DNA of 64,000 bases, from assembly GCA_958296285.1 (NCBI GenBank), contig OY282459.1, positions 124,001 through 188,000 of the forward strand, written 5' to 3'. Within the stretch, counting starts at the first letter, position 1, and each line of letters starts with the position of its first letter. A model generated the notes under the pieces. It searched no databases and had not been told where the DNA came from. It was given only the letters and a program-made list of their open reading frames with translations. Made by a program: the position numbers and the translations under genes. Shown in pieces: positions 1-7,990 of the stretch. The stretch comes from an uncultured Alphaproteobacteria bacterium (GTDB lineage: Bacteria; Pseudomonadota; Alphaproteobacteria; JAPOUT01; G958296285).

Positions 1-983
1 TCCGCCATGCGATTGGCGAAACCCCATTCATTATCATACCACGCCAAGACTCTCGCCAAAGCCCCTTCCACATGATGCGCGCCTGTGGCGTCATAAATGC
101 ATGAGCAGCTGTTGTGGTTAAAATCGCTGGAGACAAGGGGCGCGTCCGAGACCCCCAATATGCCGGACAAAGAGCCGGACGCCGCCTGCCGCAGCGATTC
201 CTCCATCGCCTTCAGATCCAAAATCCGCTTGGGCTGAAAGACCAAATCTATCAGCGAGACATTCGGAGTCGGCACGCGAATTGCCGTCCCGGTGATGCGC
301 CCCTCCAGCTGCGGCAGAACCAAGCCGATCGCCTTCGCCGCGCCGGTGGAGGTCGGAATCATGGAAAGCGCCGCCGCGCGCGCGCGCCGCAAATCCTGAT
401 GCGCCAAATCCTGCAGCCGCTGATCGCCTGTATAAGCATGGACGGTCGTCATATGCCCCCGCTCTATGCCGCAAAAATCGTCCAAGACGGAGGCTAGAGG
501 CGCGAGACAATTGGTCGTGCAGGAGGCGTTGGAAATCACTGTGTCGTCAGGGGCGAGGGAGGCGTGGTTGACGCCATAGACGATGGTCTTGTCGGCGTCA
601 GGCGAAGGGGCGGAGATCAAGACGCGCTTCGCGCCCGCCGAGAGATGCGCCGCCGCCGCCTCGCGCTTGACGAAGCGCCCTGTGCATTCCAAGACCAAAT
701 CCATGCCCATCTCGCCCCATGGAAGCGCCGAAGGCTCGGCTTCGGAGAGCGCGCGAATCTTATCCTTCCCGACAGAGATGAAAGAATCCTCCGCCGCGAC
801 CGTCTCGGCAAGAGCGCCATGCACCGAATCATATTGAAGCAGATAGGCGTTCTCTGTCGCGCCCGCCAAATCGTTGATCGCGGCGACCTCTATTTCGCGA
901 TAGAGACCGCGCCGCCGCCCCTCCACAATGGCGCGAAGAGTCAGACGGCCAATGCGTCCAAAGCCATTGATGGCGATTCTCAT
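1..983 (-). CDS. gap: Glyceraldehyde-3-phosphate dehydrogenase, C-terminus cut by window edge
   Basis: Glycolytic enzyme that oxidises and phosphorylates glyceraldehyde 3-phosphate with NAD(P). The frame starts at ATG 983 with the nucleotide-binding motif INGFGRIGRL. The catalytic segment SNASCTTNCL is at 501-545, with the nucleophile Cys155, and the base follows in TTVHAYTGDQ. The frame stays open to WYDNEWGFANRMA at the left edge, so only about ten residues are missing. The start lies 5 bp after the tkt stop, so the two genes form a tkt-gap operon typical of Alphaproteobacteria. No frameshift was found; the Cys and Trp codons are both in phase with ATG 983. Confidence 0.96.
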   Translation of the reverse strand, partial: MRIAINGFGRIGRLTLRAIVEGRRRGLYREIEVAAINDLAGATENAYLLQYDSVHGALAETVAAEDSFISVGKDKIRALSEAEPSALPWGEMGMDLVLECTGRFVKREAAAAHLSAGAKRVLISAPSPDADKTIVYGVNHASLAPDDTVISNASCTTNCLAPLASVLDDFCGIERGHMTTVHAYTGDQRLQDLAHQDLRRARAAALSMIPTSTGAAKAIGLVLPQLEGRITGTAIRVPTPNVSLIDLVFQPKRILDLKAMEESLRQAASGSLSGILGVSDAPLVSSDFNHNSCSCIYDATGAHHVEGALARVLAWYDNEWGFANRMA

Positions 984-988
984 CGCCG

Positions 989-3169
989 TCAGCCGCGCTT
1001 CCGCGCGAGAAGGGCGCGCGCCGCTTCGGCGGCGGCTTCCGCCGTGATTCCGAAATGCTCAAACAGCACTTCCCCCGCGCCGCTGGCGCCGAAGCCCTCC
1101 ATGCCGATGAAGAGTCCGTCCTCGCCCAAATAGCGCCGCCATCCCATCTCGCCCGCCGCCTCTATCGCGATGCGCGCCGAGGATGCGCCCAAAACGCTCT
1201 TGCGGTAATCCTCGTCCTGCGCCGCGAAAAACTCCCAGCACGGCATGGAGACGACCCGCGCCTGAAGATTGTCCAAAGACAAAATCCGCCGCGCTTCCAT
1301 CGCCACCGAAACCTCGGATCCTGTCGCCAAGAAGGTGATGTCCGCCTCGCCGTCGCTCTCCGCGATCTCATAAGCGCCGCGCGCGCTTTGGTTTCCGTTC
1401 TCGTCCTGCGTCCTGACGGCGGGGACATTTTGGCGCGTGAGAATGAGCGCGCTCGGACCTTTCGCGTTCCGCAAAGCCGCCTCCCAGCACTCCGCCGTCT
1501 CCACCGCGTCCGCCGGGCGAAAGACGGACAAATTCGGAATAGCCCGCAAAGACGCCAAATGCTCCACAGGCTGATGAGTCGGACCGTCCTCGCCCAAGCC
1601 GATGGAATCATGGGTGAAAAGATAAATGACGCGCAGCCCCATCAGCGCCGAGAGCCGCAGCGCCGGACGGCAATAATCGCTAAAGACCAAAAACGTCCCG
1701 CCATAGGGAATGAAGCCGCCATGCAGAGCCAAGCCGTTCATCACCGCCGCCATGCCATGCTCTCTCACTCCGTAATGGAGAAAGCGCCCGCCATAATTCT
1801 GGGCGCTCAAGACGCTCTGCGAAGAGGCGCGGGCGTTGTTTGAGCCTGTCAGATCGGCGGAGCCGCCAAGAAGGGCGGGAATGTCGGACGCCAGTTTCTC
1901 TAAAACGGCTCCTGAGGCGCGCCTTGTCGCGCTCTCCTCCTTCTCTTTCAGAAAGCGCCTCTTCAGCGCCGAGACGCTCCGCGAAAGACCATCGGGAAGA
2001 GCGGCGGACAGACGATGCCGAAACTCGGCCTGCTTCTCCTCGCCCAGCGATAAAAAACGCTTCTCCCAAGCGTGATGCGCCTTCGCGCCGCGAAGTCCCG
2101 CCAAACGCCAAGCGTCCAAAATGGGGCCCGGGATTTCAAAAGGCGGGGCTGGCCAGCGCAGTCTTTTTCGCGCGCCCGCCGCCTCTTCCGCGCCCAAAGG
2201 CGCGCCATGCGAAGCGGCGTCTCCCTCCTTGTTCGGCGCGCCATAGCCAATCTTCGTGCGACAGGAAATGAAGGTCGGCAAATCCGATTCCAAAGCCTTC
2301 TCTATCGCCTGCCCGATTTTCTCATGGTTATGACCGTCCACGCGCCTTGAATGCCATCCCGCCGCGGCGAATCTGGCCGCCGCGTCGCTGGAATCCGAGA
2401 GCGACAGCGCCCCGTCAATCGTGACGCGATTGTCGTCATGGAGAACGACAAGCCCGGAAAGTTTGAGATGCCCCGCGAGCGAAATCGCCTCATGGCTTAA
2501 GCCCTCCATCAGATCGCCGTCTGACGCTAGGACGTAAGTCCTGTGGCGGATGAGGGCGTCGCCGAACTCGGCGTTCAAGACGCGCTCGGCGAGCGCCATG
2601 CCGACCGCGCCCCCGATGCCCTGTCCTAGAGGGCCTGTCGTCATCTCCACGCCCGCCGCGCAGCCCAGTTCCGGATGGCCGGGCGTTTTAGACCCCAAGC
2701 GCCGATAGGATTGCAAATCGCCAAGAGCGATATCCTCCACGCCCAGCAAATATAAAAGACTGTAAAGAAGCATGGAGCCATGCCCCGCCGACAAAATAAA
2801 CCGATCTCTGTCGTGCCAAGAGGGCGCGCGCGGATCAAAGTTAAAAAATCGCGTGAAAAGCACAGTCGCGATATCCGCCGCGCCCATCGGCATTCCGGGA
2901 TGACCGCTTCCGGCGCGCTCCACCGCGTCCATTGAGAGAACGCGAAGCGCATGCGCCATCTCAACAGGCGAGACGCTCGCGCCGTTGACGCTCGCGTCTC
3001 TGACGCCCGCGTCTCTGACGCTCTTGCCGTTGACGCCCGCGTCTCTGACGCTCGCGCCGCTGACGCTCGCGTCCCTCGCCGAGACTCGCTTCTTCGCCGC
3101 GCCCCCCGCAGAAGAGGCGCTCTTCTTCGCACGCTTTGGCGCCATAGGAGAAATGATCGTGAATCCCAA
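989..3169 (-). CDS. tkt: Transketolase
   Basis: Thiamine-diphosphate enzyme of the pentose phosphate/Calvin pathways that transfers two-carbon units between sugar phosphates. The 726-residue frame contains the family landmarks GSGHPGMPMGAAD, GHGSMLLYSLLYLLG, the ThDP/Mg motif around GDGDLMEG, and a C-terminal half with HDSIGLGEDGPTHQP. The first codon is TTG at 3169 with AGAGGG upstream; an ATG at 3145 is the alternative but has no obvious ribosome site. The first ~65 residues are unusual: a Lys/Arg/Ala-rich segment followed by degenerate repeats of the type VRDAGV/VNGASV, encoded by tandem short DNA repeats. The normal family N-terminus begins near PVEMAHALRVLSMDAVERA. First gene of an operon with gap. 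Confidence 0.96.
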   Translation of the reverse strand: MGFTIISPMAPKRAKKSASSAGGAAKKRVSARDASVSGASVRDAGVNGKSVRDAGVRDASVNGASVSPVEMAHALRVLSMDAVERAGSGHPGMPMGAADIATVLFTRFFNFDPRAPSWHDRDRFILSAGHGSMLLYSLLYLLGVEDIALGDLQSYRRLGSKTPGHPELGCAAGVEMTTGPLGQGIGGAVGMALAERVLNAEFGDALIRHRTYVLASDGDLMEGLSHEAISLAGHLKLSGLVVLHDDNRVTIDGALSLSDSSDAAARFAAAGWHSRRVDGHNHEKIGQAIEKALESDLPTFISCRTKIGYGAPNKEGDAASHGAPLGAEEAAGARKRLRWPAPPFEIPGPILDAWRLAGLRGAKAHHAWEKRFLSLGEEKQAEFRHRLSAALPDGLSRSVSALKRRFLKEKEESATRRASGAVLEKLASDIPALLGGSADLTGSNNARASSQSVLSAQNYGGRFLHYGVREHGMAAVMNGLALHGGFIPYGGTFLVFSDYCRPALRLSALMGLRVIYLFTHDSIGLGEDGPTHQPVEHLASLRAIPNLSVFRPADAVETAECWEAALRNAKGPSALILTRQNVPAVRTQDENGNQSARGAYEIAESDGEADITFLATGSEVSVAMEARRILSLDNLQARVVSMPCWEFFAAQDEDYRKSVLGASSARIAIEAAGEMGWRRYLGEDGLFIGMEGFGASGAGEVLFEHFGITAEAAAEAARALLARKRG
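2970..3079. repeat. Degenerate tandem repeat inside the 5' end of tkt
   Basis: About 110 bp made of repeated GACGCTCGCGTCTCT / GACGCCCGCGTCTCT units, period roughly 15-18 bp. Each unit holds a small inverted repeat, GCGTC-TCT-GACGC. It is translated in frame as a non-conserved linker before the transketolase core. Confidence 0.8.
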
Positions 3170-3305
3170 AAAGCCCTCTTGCGCCTAAAAAAGAGACGCG
3201 ACAGCCCTCGCGCGATCTTCACGCAATCGGCGCGCATAGACAAGACCCGAAGCGCGGCAGAGTCAATGGGCTATCAGAATTTTCTCTCTCACAATATCCT
3301 CGCGC

Positions 3306-3334
3306 TTGACCGCGGCCTGTCTGCCGCTTAACCT
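3306..3334 (+). promoter_or_regulatory. Candidate sigma-70 promoter for the small coiled-coil gene and zapA
   Basis: TTGACC at 3306-3311 and TAACCT at 3329-3334, separated by 17 bp, in the ~250-bp divergent gap between tkt and the zapA pair. The -35 is good and the -10 is only a fair match. No other signal was recognised in this gap. Confidence 0.4.
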
Positions 3335-3418
3335 TAAAAAAGGGCGTCATGGCGCGAAGTGATTCGCTCGCCGCCCGCGCCCGCCGCCGCCCGCCCATCA
3401 TGCCGAGAGACGAAAAGG

Positions 3419-3580
3419 ATGGAAGACGAGATCAACGAGTTAGAAAATGCCGTCCTCGCGCTTTCCGGCGCGCTGGACAGGCTGGAGAGAGTCCTTGCCG
3501 AGCTGCCTAGACCTTCTCGTCAAATCGCTCAACAGGAAGAGACCAATCTTGAGACCGGCCAAGAGGCGCGGAGCGATTGA
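3419..3580 (+). CDS. Small coiled-coil protein upstream of zapA (DUF4164-like)
   Basis: A 53-residue acidic protein starting MEDEINELENAVLALSGALD. Its leucine/hydrophobic heptads predict one short coiled coil. Alphaproteobacteria often carry a small coiled-coil gene (DUF4164) just before zapA; the assignment rests on this position and on composition, not on a diagnostic motif. The frame is open further upstream to 3359, but that extension is Pro/Ala/Arg-rich and looks non-coding. The stop ends one base before the zapA ATG, so translation is probably coupled. Confidence 0.6.
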   Translation: MEDEINELENAVLALSGALDRLERVLAELPRPSRQIAQQEETNLETGQEARSD

Positions 3581-3581
3581 C

Positions 3582-3959
3582 ATGCCTTCTGTGATTGTCA
3601 ATGTGAATCATCGCAATTACACGGTGGTCTGCGGCGAGGGGCAGGAGGGACGGATTCAAGACCTTGCTGATTATTTCGCCAAGCGTTTCGCCGAGATTCA
3701 GGAGGCGGGGGGGCATGCCAGCGAGATTCAGCATATGCTCATCGCCGGCTTGACGATCGCGGATGAGATGATCGCGCTGCGGGACGCTCATGATGAGTTG
3801 AAGGAGGAGGTTGAGCGCGAGCGCGAGAAAGCCGAAGTTGAGAGACAGGAAGCCGAGAAGCGGCAGACTGTTTTGACTGAGGCGATTCAGAATGCGGGTC
3901 GGCGTGTGGAGAGGATTCTTCATAGACTCACGCGCAAGGAGCAAGAGATAGAGTTTTAG
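3582..3959 (+). CDS. zapA: Cell division protein ZapA
   Basis: ZapA binds FtsZ protofilaments and bundles them at the septum in the cytoplasm. The 125-residue product starts MPSVIVNVNHRNYTVVCGEG, which matches the N-terminal beta-hairpin domain of ZapA, followed by LADYFAKRFAEI and a long C-terminal coiled coil rich in Glu, Lys and Arg. Start chosen at ATG 3582 because the family begins there and GGAGCG precedes it; the open frame extends upstream only over the preceding gene. It is followed by repeat DNA, then 6S RNA and fthC, the same neighbourhood as zapA-ssrS-fau in enterobacteria. Confidence 0.9.
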   Translation: MPSVIVNVNHRNYTVVCGEGQEGRIQDLADYFAKRFAEIQEAGGHASEIQHMLIAGLTIADEMIALRDAHDELKEEVEREREKAEVERQEAEKRQTVLTEAIQNAGRRVERILHRLTRKEQEIEF

Positions 3960-3975
3960 CCGCCGCGCTCCAAAA

Positions 3976-4240
3976 AAGGGGGGGCGGCGAGCCGCCGCGG
4001 GGTCGCTGCCGCGACAGGCATCTTTTTCATAGATAGGCATGCATTTTTGCCGCAGGGGAACTATTGCATAGAAGCTGGAGGTAAAGGGGGGTTTGGGGGG
4101 CTAGCCCCCCAAGAAAAACCAAGCGGGCGAAGCCCGCTATAGTCGGCGGGCGTGGCGAAACGAAGCGAGCGTCAGCCACTCGTGGCGTAGCGAGCGAGCA
4201 AATGCGACCCACCCACGCGCCCCCTGCTCGCATGAGACAA
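3976..4240. repeat. Modular intergenic repeat, copy 1
   Basis: Contains in order: a short GGCGGCGAGCCGCC stem; an ~85-bp module that recurs elsewhere (GACAGGCATCTTTTTCAT ... CCGCAGGGGAACTA ... GAAGCTGGAGGTAAAGG); the palindrome GGGGGGCTAGCCCCCC; a GCGGGCGAAGCCCGC hairpin; and the arm AGTCGGCGGGCGTGGCGAAA followed by ACCCACCCACGCGC. It lies 3' of zapA and convergent with the next minus-strand genes. With copy 2 it fills most of the gap between zapA and 6S RNA. Confidence 0.85.
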
Positions 4241-4298
4241 TAGGCGGGCATTCGTAATCTATGCCCGCTTGAACAAAGATAAAGCCGATGAGGCTTTT

Positions 4299-4472
4299 TC
4301 AGGATGCGAGCCTGAGAAGAATTGCGCCTGTCAGGGTGAAGTTCGCTATCATGAAGGTGATAGTGACTCCGATCATCCATTTTAGCAAACGTACATCGCT
4401 TCGGAGCTCTGCGATTTGCTCCTCTATGCGCCGCAGCCGTGATTCTTCACGGACGGTTTCTATGGCTTTCAC
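4299..4472 (-). pseudogene. Partial second copy of the adjacent coiled-coil membrane protein
   Basis: Reading the minus strand from GTG 4472 gives VKAIETVREESRLRRIEEQ and then LRSDVRLLKWM and a hydrophobic C-terminus ending at TGA 4299-4301. This parallels residues ~24-80 of the gene at 4489-4734. The ~23-residue N-terminus of the intact copy is missing, and in frame upstream there is no ATG before a stop. The DNA of both copies shares long identical runs (for example around GCCGCAGCCGTGATTCTTC), so the duplication is fairly recent. It may be a remnant or a short gene with a GTG start. Confidence 0.6.
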
Positions 4473-4488
4473 GGCGAGCGTTGAGGTT

Positions 4489-4734
4489 TTATCCGAACAT
4501 GATTCGGATGAAAGCCATCACCATAAGGCCTAGGATCCCTCCGCACATCCATTTCAAGAGGTGTATCTCGCTTCTCATTTCGGCCATTTCGGCTCGGAGT
4601 TCTCCGATTTTTTCCTCTATGCGCCGCAGCCGTGATTCTTCACGGACAGTTTCTATGGCTTTCACGGCGGCAGCGGCTTTCTGGTCGCTAACCTTCGCTT
4701 CTTTGAGGGCATCATAGACGTCAACAAGACTCAT
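4489..4734 (-). CDS. Small coiled-coil, membrane-anchored protein (function unknown)
   Basis: An 81-residue product starting MSLVDVYDALKEAKVSDQKA. It has a charged amphipathic helix, REESRLRRIEEKIGELRAEM, predicted to form a coiled coil, then one transmembrane helix from about residue 63 (WMCGGILGLMVMAFI). The design resembles the DUF1640/CCDC90 group of short coiled-coil membrane proteins, but I cannot confirm membership. The start has TGAGGAGATAAACC upstream, a good ribosome site. A truncated second copy follows downstream. Both copies lie between inverted copies of the modular repeat. Confidence 0.65.
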   Translation of the reverse strand: MSLVDVYDALKEAKVSDQKAAAAVKAIETVREESRLRRIEEKIGELRAEMAEMRSEIHLLKWMCGGILGLMVMAFIRIMFG

Positions 4735-4815
4735 GGTTTATCTCCTCGTGGTTGCGTGATTGTAGCGCTTCTCCTCTTCGCCCGCAATCTCCCCGAAAAA
4801 GAGAAAACGAGAAAA

Positions 4816-5071
4816 CCCCAGCCCCTGCTTACAAGAGCTCTTGCGGCAGGGGCGGTTGGGGGGTGGGTCGCTTTTGCTTGTTCGCTACGCTCACTGCGCA
4901 AAAGCTTTTTTCCCACCCCACCCCCCAACCGATAGGCTGCCTTACGGCAGCCTTGGTTTTTTTGGGGGGCAAGCCCCCCAAACCCCCCTTCACCTTCAGC
5001 TTCTATGCACTAGTTCCCCTGCGGCAAAAACACATGCCTATCCATGAAAAAAATGCCTGCCGCGGCAGCGA
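4816..5071. repeat. Modular intergenic repeat, copy 2 (inverted relative to copy 1)
   Basis: Order: CCCCTGC-TTACAAGAGCTCTT-GCGGCAGGGG hairpin; a long G/C stem around TTGGGGGGTGGG ... CCCACCCC; a GGCTGCCTTACGGCAGCC hairpin; GGGGGGCAAGCCCCCC; then the ~85-bp module seen in copy 1, here in reverse orientation (4992-5071). Copies 1 and 2 therefore face each other around the small coiled-coil genes. Confidence 0.85.
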
Positions 5072-5128
5072 CAATGACGCGAATTCTATTCCCCTTCCTC
5101 AAAAGCCATGCTAAATTAAAAACGCGGG

Positions 5129-5307
5129 CGCTGTCCGGTGCGCGGAAGACCGAATATGCTCCGGGCCTTGTAATCCTCTCGGGAGCCGTCCCTGCTTTCG
5201 GCCGTGGCCGGAAATACATGGCGCCCACCTGTCTTTTCAGGTCCGGAGGAGGTGTCAGAAACGGCTGCGACGGCCCCGTCTCCTCCTCCAACGCGGCGGG
5301 GACAGCG
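5129..5307 (+). ncRNA. ssrS: 6S RNA
   Basis: 6S RNA binds the sigma-70 RNA polymerase holoenzyme and mimics an open promoter in stationary phase. The ends form a closing stem, CGCTGTCC (5129-5136) with GGACAGCG (5300-5307). The 3' half contains GGCGCCCACCTG-TCTTTT-CAGGTC followed by AACGGCTGCGACGGCC, which parallels the 3' half of enterobacterial 6S RNA (CACCUUGAACC... then UUACAGCCUGCGGCGG). Position between zapA and fthC is the classic ssrS location. A TAAATT hexamer at 5113-5118 could be the -10 box. End points are approximate. Confidence 0.8.
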
Positions 5308-5310
5308 ACT

Positions 5311-5958
5311 ATGTCTCAACCATCCAAAATCGCGCGGGCGAAAGCGCGTCTTCGCCAAGACGCTCTCGCCAAAAGAGCCTCCCGCCAAAGCCAAGAGGCG
5401 CGAAAGGCGGCGCAAGAAATCGCGCGGCATTTCGGCTCGTCCTTTCTGTCGGAAGAAAAGGCGATCTGTGTCGCCGCCTATCTTGCCGTGAAGGGCGAGA
5501 TCAGCCCCGCGCCGCTCCTCGCGCGCCTTCGCCAAGAAGGACGCCGATGCGCTCTGCCCTGCATAGAAGAAGGCGAAGAGGATATGATTTTCCGAGAATG
5601 CGCCGCGCCCGGCGTTCCTCTCAAGATGAACCGCTTTCGGATTCCTCAGCCGCCGCCCGACATGCCCGCCATCGCCCCTGACATGATCCTCGCGCCGCTT
5701 CTCGCTTTTGACCGCGAGGGCTATCGTTTGGGCTATGGCGGAGGCTTTTACGATCGCGCCATCGCGCGGATGAGGCGCGGCGCATCAAAACGCCGCGCAT
5801 CAGAACGCGGCGCGGACGGTCATTCGCCTCCTCTTGCCGTTGGTTTGGCTTTCGCGGCGCAGGAGGAGGCGCGGATTCCTCGTGAAGAGCATGACGCGCC
5901 TTTGGACGCTGTTCTCACGGAGAGGGGCGTCATTGTGCCTCGCGGTTTTTCCGAATGA
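5311..5958 (+). CDS. fthC: 5-formyltetrahydrofolate cyclo-ligase
   Basis: ATP-dependent enzyme that converts 5-formyl-THF to 5,10-methenyl-THF. Start taken at ATG 5311 (MSQPSKIARAKARLRQDALA); the frame is open upstream only through the 6S RNA gene. The C-terminal signature is LAFDREGYRLGYGGGFYDRA, the nucleotide/substrate-binding motif of the family. 215 residues is slightly long; part of the excess is a small duplicated stretch (KRRASERGADGHS) after the GGGFYDR motif. It overlaps the next gene by ATGA, so both are translationally coupled. Confidence 0.93.
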   Translation: MSQPSKIARAKARLRQDALAKRASRQSQEARKAAQEIARHFGSSFLSEEKAICVAAYLAVKGEISPAPLLARLRQEGRRCALPCIEEGEEDMIFRECAAPGVPLKMNRFRIPQPPPDMPAIAPDMILAPLLAFDREGYRLGYGGGFYDRAIARMRRGASKRRASERGADGHSPPLAVGLAFAAQEEARIPREEHDAPLDAVLTERGVIVPRGFSE

Positions 5959-6773
5959 GAATCTTATTTTTGGGCGATGTTGTCGGACGCTCGGCGCGCG
6001 AGGCTCTTATTAAAGAGACGCCGCGATTGCGCGAGTCTTTGCGGCTGGATTGCGTGATTGTGAATGGCGAGAACGCGGCGGGCGGGTTTGGCATCACGGC
6101 GGCGATTGCCGAGGATTTTTTTGCTGCTGGCGTGGATGTCATCACGACTGGCAATCATGTTTGGGATCAGGCGGAGGCGGCGGAGTTGTTGGCGCGCGAG
6201 CCCAGACTTTTGCGGCCGGACAATTATCCGCCGCGGACGCCGGGGCGAGGCGGCGGGGTTTTCAAGACGCGGTCGGGCGAGGCGATTTGCGTCATTAATT
6301 TGATGGGTCGGCTTTTCATGCCCATCGCGTCTGACAATCCTTTTGATGCGGCGGAGCGTTGGATGGCGCGTCATATTTTGGGTCGTGATGTGGCGGCTTT
6401 TGTTGTGGACATGCATGCCGAGTCGGTATCGGAGAAGATGGCGATGGGGCATTTTTGTGATGGGCGCGTCAGTTTGGTTGTGGGGTCTCATACGCATGCT
6501 CCGACTTCGGATGAGCGGATTTTATTGGGCGGCACGGCTTACATGACGGATGCGGGGATGTGCGGCAATTATGATTCGGTTGTGGGTTTTGAGAAGGAGA
6601 AGAGCGTTCGGCAGTGGGCGACGGCGGTGCCGGGGGGTCGCAAGGGTTCTGCGTTAGGGGAGGCGAGTTTGTGCGGGGTTTATGTTGAGACGGATGGCAG
6701 GGGTTTGGCGGTGGATGTTGGGGCTTTGCGTTTGGGGGGGTTGCTGCTGCCGACTTTGCCGAGCTCCCGTTGA
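5955..6773 (+). CDS. YmdB-type metallophosphoesterase (TIGR00282 family)
   Basis: Cytoplasmic metal-dependent phosphodiesterase of the family that includes Bacillus YmdB. Metal-ligand motifs are in order: MRILFLGDVVGR, VNGENAAGGFGI, TTGNHVWDQ, DMHAESVSEKMAMG and VGSHTHAPTSDE. 272 residues matches the family. The start overlaps the fthC stop. The last codons (PSSR-stop) lie inside the left terminal inverted repeat of the downstream modular repeat, so that element supplies the stop. The physiological substrate in Proteobacteria is not settled. Confidence 0.9.
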   Translation: MRILFLGDVVGRSAREALIKETPRLRESLRLDCVIVNGENAAGGFGITAAIAEDFFAAGVDVITTGNHVWDQAEAAELLAREPRLLRPDNYPPRTPGRGGGVFKTRSGEAICVINLMGRLFMPIASDNPFDAAERWMARHILGRDVAAFVVDMHAESVSEKMAMGHFCDGRVSLVVGSHTHAPTSDERILLGGTAYMTDAGMCGNYDSVVGFEKEKSVRQWATAVPGGRKGSALGEASLCGVYVETDGRGLAVDVGALRLGGLLLPTLPSSR

Positions 6774-7068
6774 GGGGGGTTTGGGGGGCTAGCCCCCCAA
6801 GAAAAACCAAGCGGCGCGGAGCGCCGCTACAGGTCGGCGGGCGTGGCGAAACGAAGCGAGCGTTAGCGAGCGAGAAAGCCCGCCGACTTCCCTGCTTACA
6901 AGAGCTCTTGCGAGCAGGGGGCGCGTGGGTGGGTCGCATTTGCTCGCTCGCTCTGCTCGCTTCGCAAATGCTCTTTTCCCACCCACCCACGCGCTTTCGG
7001 GGGGGATTCCCCCCCGATCCCCCTCTTTTTTTGGGGGGCAAGCCCCCCAAACCCCCCTCAACGGGAGC
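6763..7068. repeat. Modular intergenic repeat, copy 3, with ~36-bp terminal inverted repeats
   Basis: Left end GCTCCCGTTGAGGGGGG then TTTGGGGGGCTAGCCCCCC (6763-6798). The right end (7033-7068) is its near-perfect inverted copy, differing at the centre of the CTAG/CTTG palindrome. Inside are hairpins GCGGCGCGGAGCGCCGC, AGTCGGCGGGCG ... GCCCGCCGAC, CCCTGC-TTACAAGAGCTCTTGC-GAGCAGGGG, GCGTGGGTGGG ... CCCACCCACGC and GGGGGGATTCCCCCC. It sits between convergent genes, and both stop codons fall within the terminal repeats. Confidence 0.9.
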
Positions 7069-7990
7069 GGGAGCGCCGCCCAAAATCCACAGCCCCCGTC
7101 TCCTGTCCCTCCAAAACAATCTTCTCCCGAACCCGCCGCGCCCGAACAAAACGACCCCGCAAAGACTCCCCATCTCCCCCCGCAACCTCATCGCGCAACA
7201 ACGCCAAATGCGACAAAAAACGATCCAACATCGCCAAACTCTCCTCCCGATTGCCTAAAAAAATATCGCGCCACATCACAGGATCACTCGCCGCCAACCG
7301 CGTGAAATCCCGAAATCCCCCCGCGCTGTAAGACACCAAATCACGCCGATCCCCCCCCTCTAAAGACGCCGCCATGTCCGTCATCGCATAAGCCACCAAA
7401 TGCGGCAAATGACTCGTCAACGCCAAAACCCGATCATGACGCGCAACATCCATCTCCGCCACGCGCGACCCGCACAACTCCCAAAAAACCCGAACCCGAT
7501 CCACAACCCCCCGCGGAACGCCCGCAAGAGGCGTCAAAATGCACCAACGCCCGTCAAACAACTCCGCGAACCCCGCCTCAGGACCAGAACGCTCCGTCCC
7601 CGCCACAGGATGCGCCGGCACGAAAAAAACCCCAGACGGCACCAACGGCAGCAGCGCCTCAACCACAGACCCCTTGACAGATCCCACATCGCTGACAATC
7701 GCGCCCTCCTTCACAAAAGACGCGATCGGCGCGAAAACCGACCCCATCGCCCCAACAGGAACGCACAAAACCACAAGATCAGCGTCCCGAACAGCCTCCT
7801 CAGCCCTCTCATGCAGCGAATCGGCAAGCGCCAGCGCCGCCGCCTTGTCGCGAGTCGCCTTCCCCCGCGAAACGCCGGCAATATGACCAGCAAGATTCCC
7901 GCGCCTCATGCTCAGCGCCAAACTGGAGCCAATCAAGCCCAATCCAATAATCGCCACGCGCCGAAACAGCGCCGTCTCGCGCCGCTTCAT
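7058..7990 (-). CDS. tyrA: Prephenate/arogenate dehydrogenase
   Basis: NAD(P)-dependent oxidative decarboxylation in tyrosine biosynthesis. The Rossmann motif IIGLGLIGSSLALSMRR is at residues ~14-30. Further family marks are VVLCVPVGAM, VSDVGSVKGSV and the substrate motif FVPAHPVAGTERSG. 310 residues is usual for the monofunctional enzyme. It overlaps hisC by ATGA, giving the alphaproteobacterial chorismate mutase-hisC-tyrA order. The last residues, RRSRSR, are encoded in the end of the adjacent repeat. Confidence 0.93.
   Translation of the reverse strand: MKRRETALFRRVAIIGLGLIGSSLALSMRRGNLAGHIAGVSRGKATRDKAAALALADSLHERAEEAVRDADLVVLCVPVGAMGSVFAPIASFVKEGAIVSDVGSVKGSVVEALLPLVPSGVFFVPAHPVAGTERSGPEAGFAELFDGRWCILTPLAGVPRGVVDRVRVFWELCGSRVAEMDVARHDRVLALTSHLPHLVAYAMTDMAASLEGGDRRDLVSYSAGGFRDFTRLAASDPVMWRDIFLGNREESLAMLDRFLSHLALLRDEVAGGDGESLRGRFVRARRVREKIVLEGQETGAVDFGRRSRSR

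Noticed and set aside
6763-7068. CRISPR array
   Set aside because: The repeats are nested palindromes of unequal modules, not short direct repeats with regular unique spacers, and no cas genes are present.
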